DNA of 64,000 nt from Roseburia hominis (GTDB lineage: Bacteria; Bacillota; Clostridia; Lachnospirales; Lachnospiraceae). Location of the stretch: contig CP159990.1 in assembly GCA_040702975.1 (NCBI GenBank), positions 2,728,001 to 2,792,000 on the forward strand, in the 5' to 3' direction. The notes under the pieces are model-generated. The model did not search any database and was not told the DNA's origin. It was given only the letters and a program-made list of their open reading frames with translations. Below, one piece after another: positions 63,674 to 64,000 of this stretch. Numbering within the stretch: position 1 is the first letter of the stretch; the number at the start of each line of letters is the position of its first letter. A program made the translations under genes and the position numbers.

Positions 63674-64000
63674 CTATCTTCTCTTAATCAGCACAACACT
63701 CTCATACGGTTTCAACTGCATCGTACCATCTGCCGCTTCTCTGCCATAGTTGGAAATCAGCACCTGGCTTCCCTCCACGAATTCTTCCGGCTCCTCATAC
63801 TTTGTCTCTTTGTCCGTAAAGTTACAGATCACCAGAAGCTTTTCGCTGTCCAGACTTCGGGTATATACATATAACTCCTCACTGTCCGGAAGCAATAACT
63901 CATAACTTCCATATACAATGATCGGATACTCTTTTCTCAATGCAATCAGTTTCTTATAGTAATGGAATACCGAATCTTCCCTTTCCATCTGCTCCTTCGC
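63674..64000 (-). CDS. GH13 alpha-glucosidase, C-terminal part (window edge)
   Basis: The frame is open to the window edge (AKEQMEREDSVFHYYKKL...), so only the C-terminal 108 residues are present. The sequence HYYKKLIALRKEYPIIVYG is the usual end of the catalytic barrel in oligo-1,6-glucosidase or trehalose-6-phosphate hydrolase-type GH13 enzymes, followed by the beta-sandwich (YVYTRSLDSEKLLVICNF). Substrate cannot be told from this fragment. Confidence 0.85.
   Translation of the reverse strand, partial: AKEQMEREDSVFHYYKKLIALRKEYPIIVYGSYELLLPDSEELYVYTRSLDSEKLLVICNFTDKETKYEEPEEFVEGSQVLISNYGREAADGTMQLKPYESVVLIKRR

Overview
The window reads as chromosome of an anaerobic, spore-forming Firmicute of the Clostridia, most likely family Lachnospiraceae. 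The support is a complete spoIIIA locus plus spoIIP and gpr, the clostridial order nusB-xseA-xseB-ispA-dxs-tlyA-nadK-argR, a selenocysteine formate dehydrogenase, double-cubane-cluster (HgdB-like) proteins, and AGGAGG-type ribosome binding sites. Most genes are on the minus strand. The only plus-strand block is focA through fdhD, together with rpsT. I saw no prophage, insertion sequence, CRISPR array, tRNA or rRNA.

Layout. (1) 1-7.3 kb: argR (cut by the window edge), nadK, tlyA, dxs, ispA, xseB, xseA, nusB and an Asp23-family gene, read from one sigma-A-type promoter. (2) 7.4-14.2 kb: prfC, then spoIIIAH to spoIIIAA. spoIIIAE carries a one-base frameshift, and a sigma-E-like promoter precedes spoIIIAA. 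(3) 14.3-28.8 kb: a beta-hydroxyacid dehydrogenase, a 58-residue Cys-rich protein missed by a 60-residue cutoff, then pnp, rpsO, a Na/Pi cotransporter and the conserved translation cluster ribF-truB-nrnA-rbfA-infB-ylxQ-ylxR-nusA-rimP. (4) 29.2-35.6 kb (+): focA, a NuoF/GltD fusion flavoprotein, fdhF with an in-frame UGA and SECIS-like hairpin, and fdhD. This is a formate transport and oxidation/production unit.

(5) 35.7-44.5 kb: the most unusual unit. A TetR-type regulator is followed by an Opp/Dpp-type ABC importer (binding protein, two permeases, two ATPases), a MalY/PatB-type PLP C-S lyase and a double-cubane-cluster protein, packed as one operon. A 24-bp palindrome sits upstream of the binding-protein gene. 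A second double-cubane protein is at 57-58 kb, and an ATPase able to act as their reductase is at 62.7-63.4 kb. I infer import of an organosulfur or peptide-like compound, beta-elimination, and a low-potential reduction; the substrate is unknown. (6) 44.7-56.5 kb: an AAA/PD-(D/E)XK protein, an HscC-like Hsp70 with a membrane-anchored J-like partner, parC, parE, spoIIP and gpr. (7) 56.7-64 kb: rpsT, the second double-cubane protein, a PyrE-like protein lacking the acidic PRPP pair, a P1 peptidase, ilvC, ilvN, the activase and the 3' end of a GH13 glucosidase gene.

Short tandem palindromic repeat arrays (units of 38-45 bp) recur in intergenic gaps just upstream of start codons (prfC, pnp, ribF, rimP, the P1 peptidase), and a composite structured repeat lies before gpr. 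One 45-bp family is at three separate sites. Start codons were moved from the longest ORF where a ribosome binding site or overlap decided it. All functional calls come from reading motifs and remembered family features; no database search was run.
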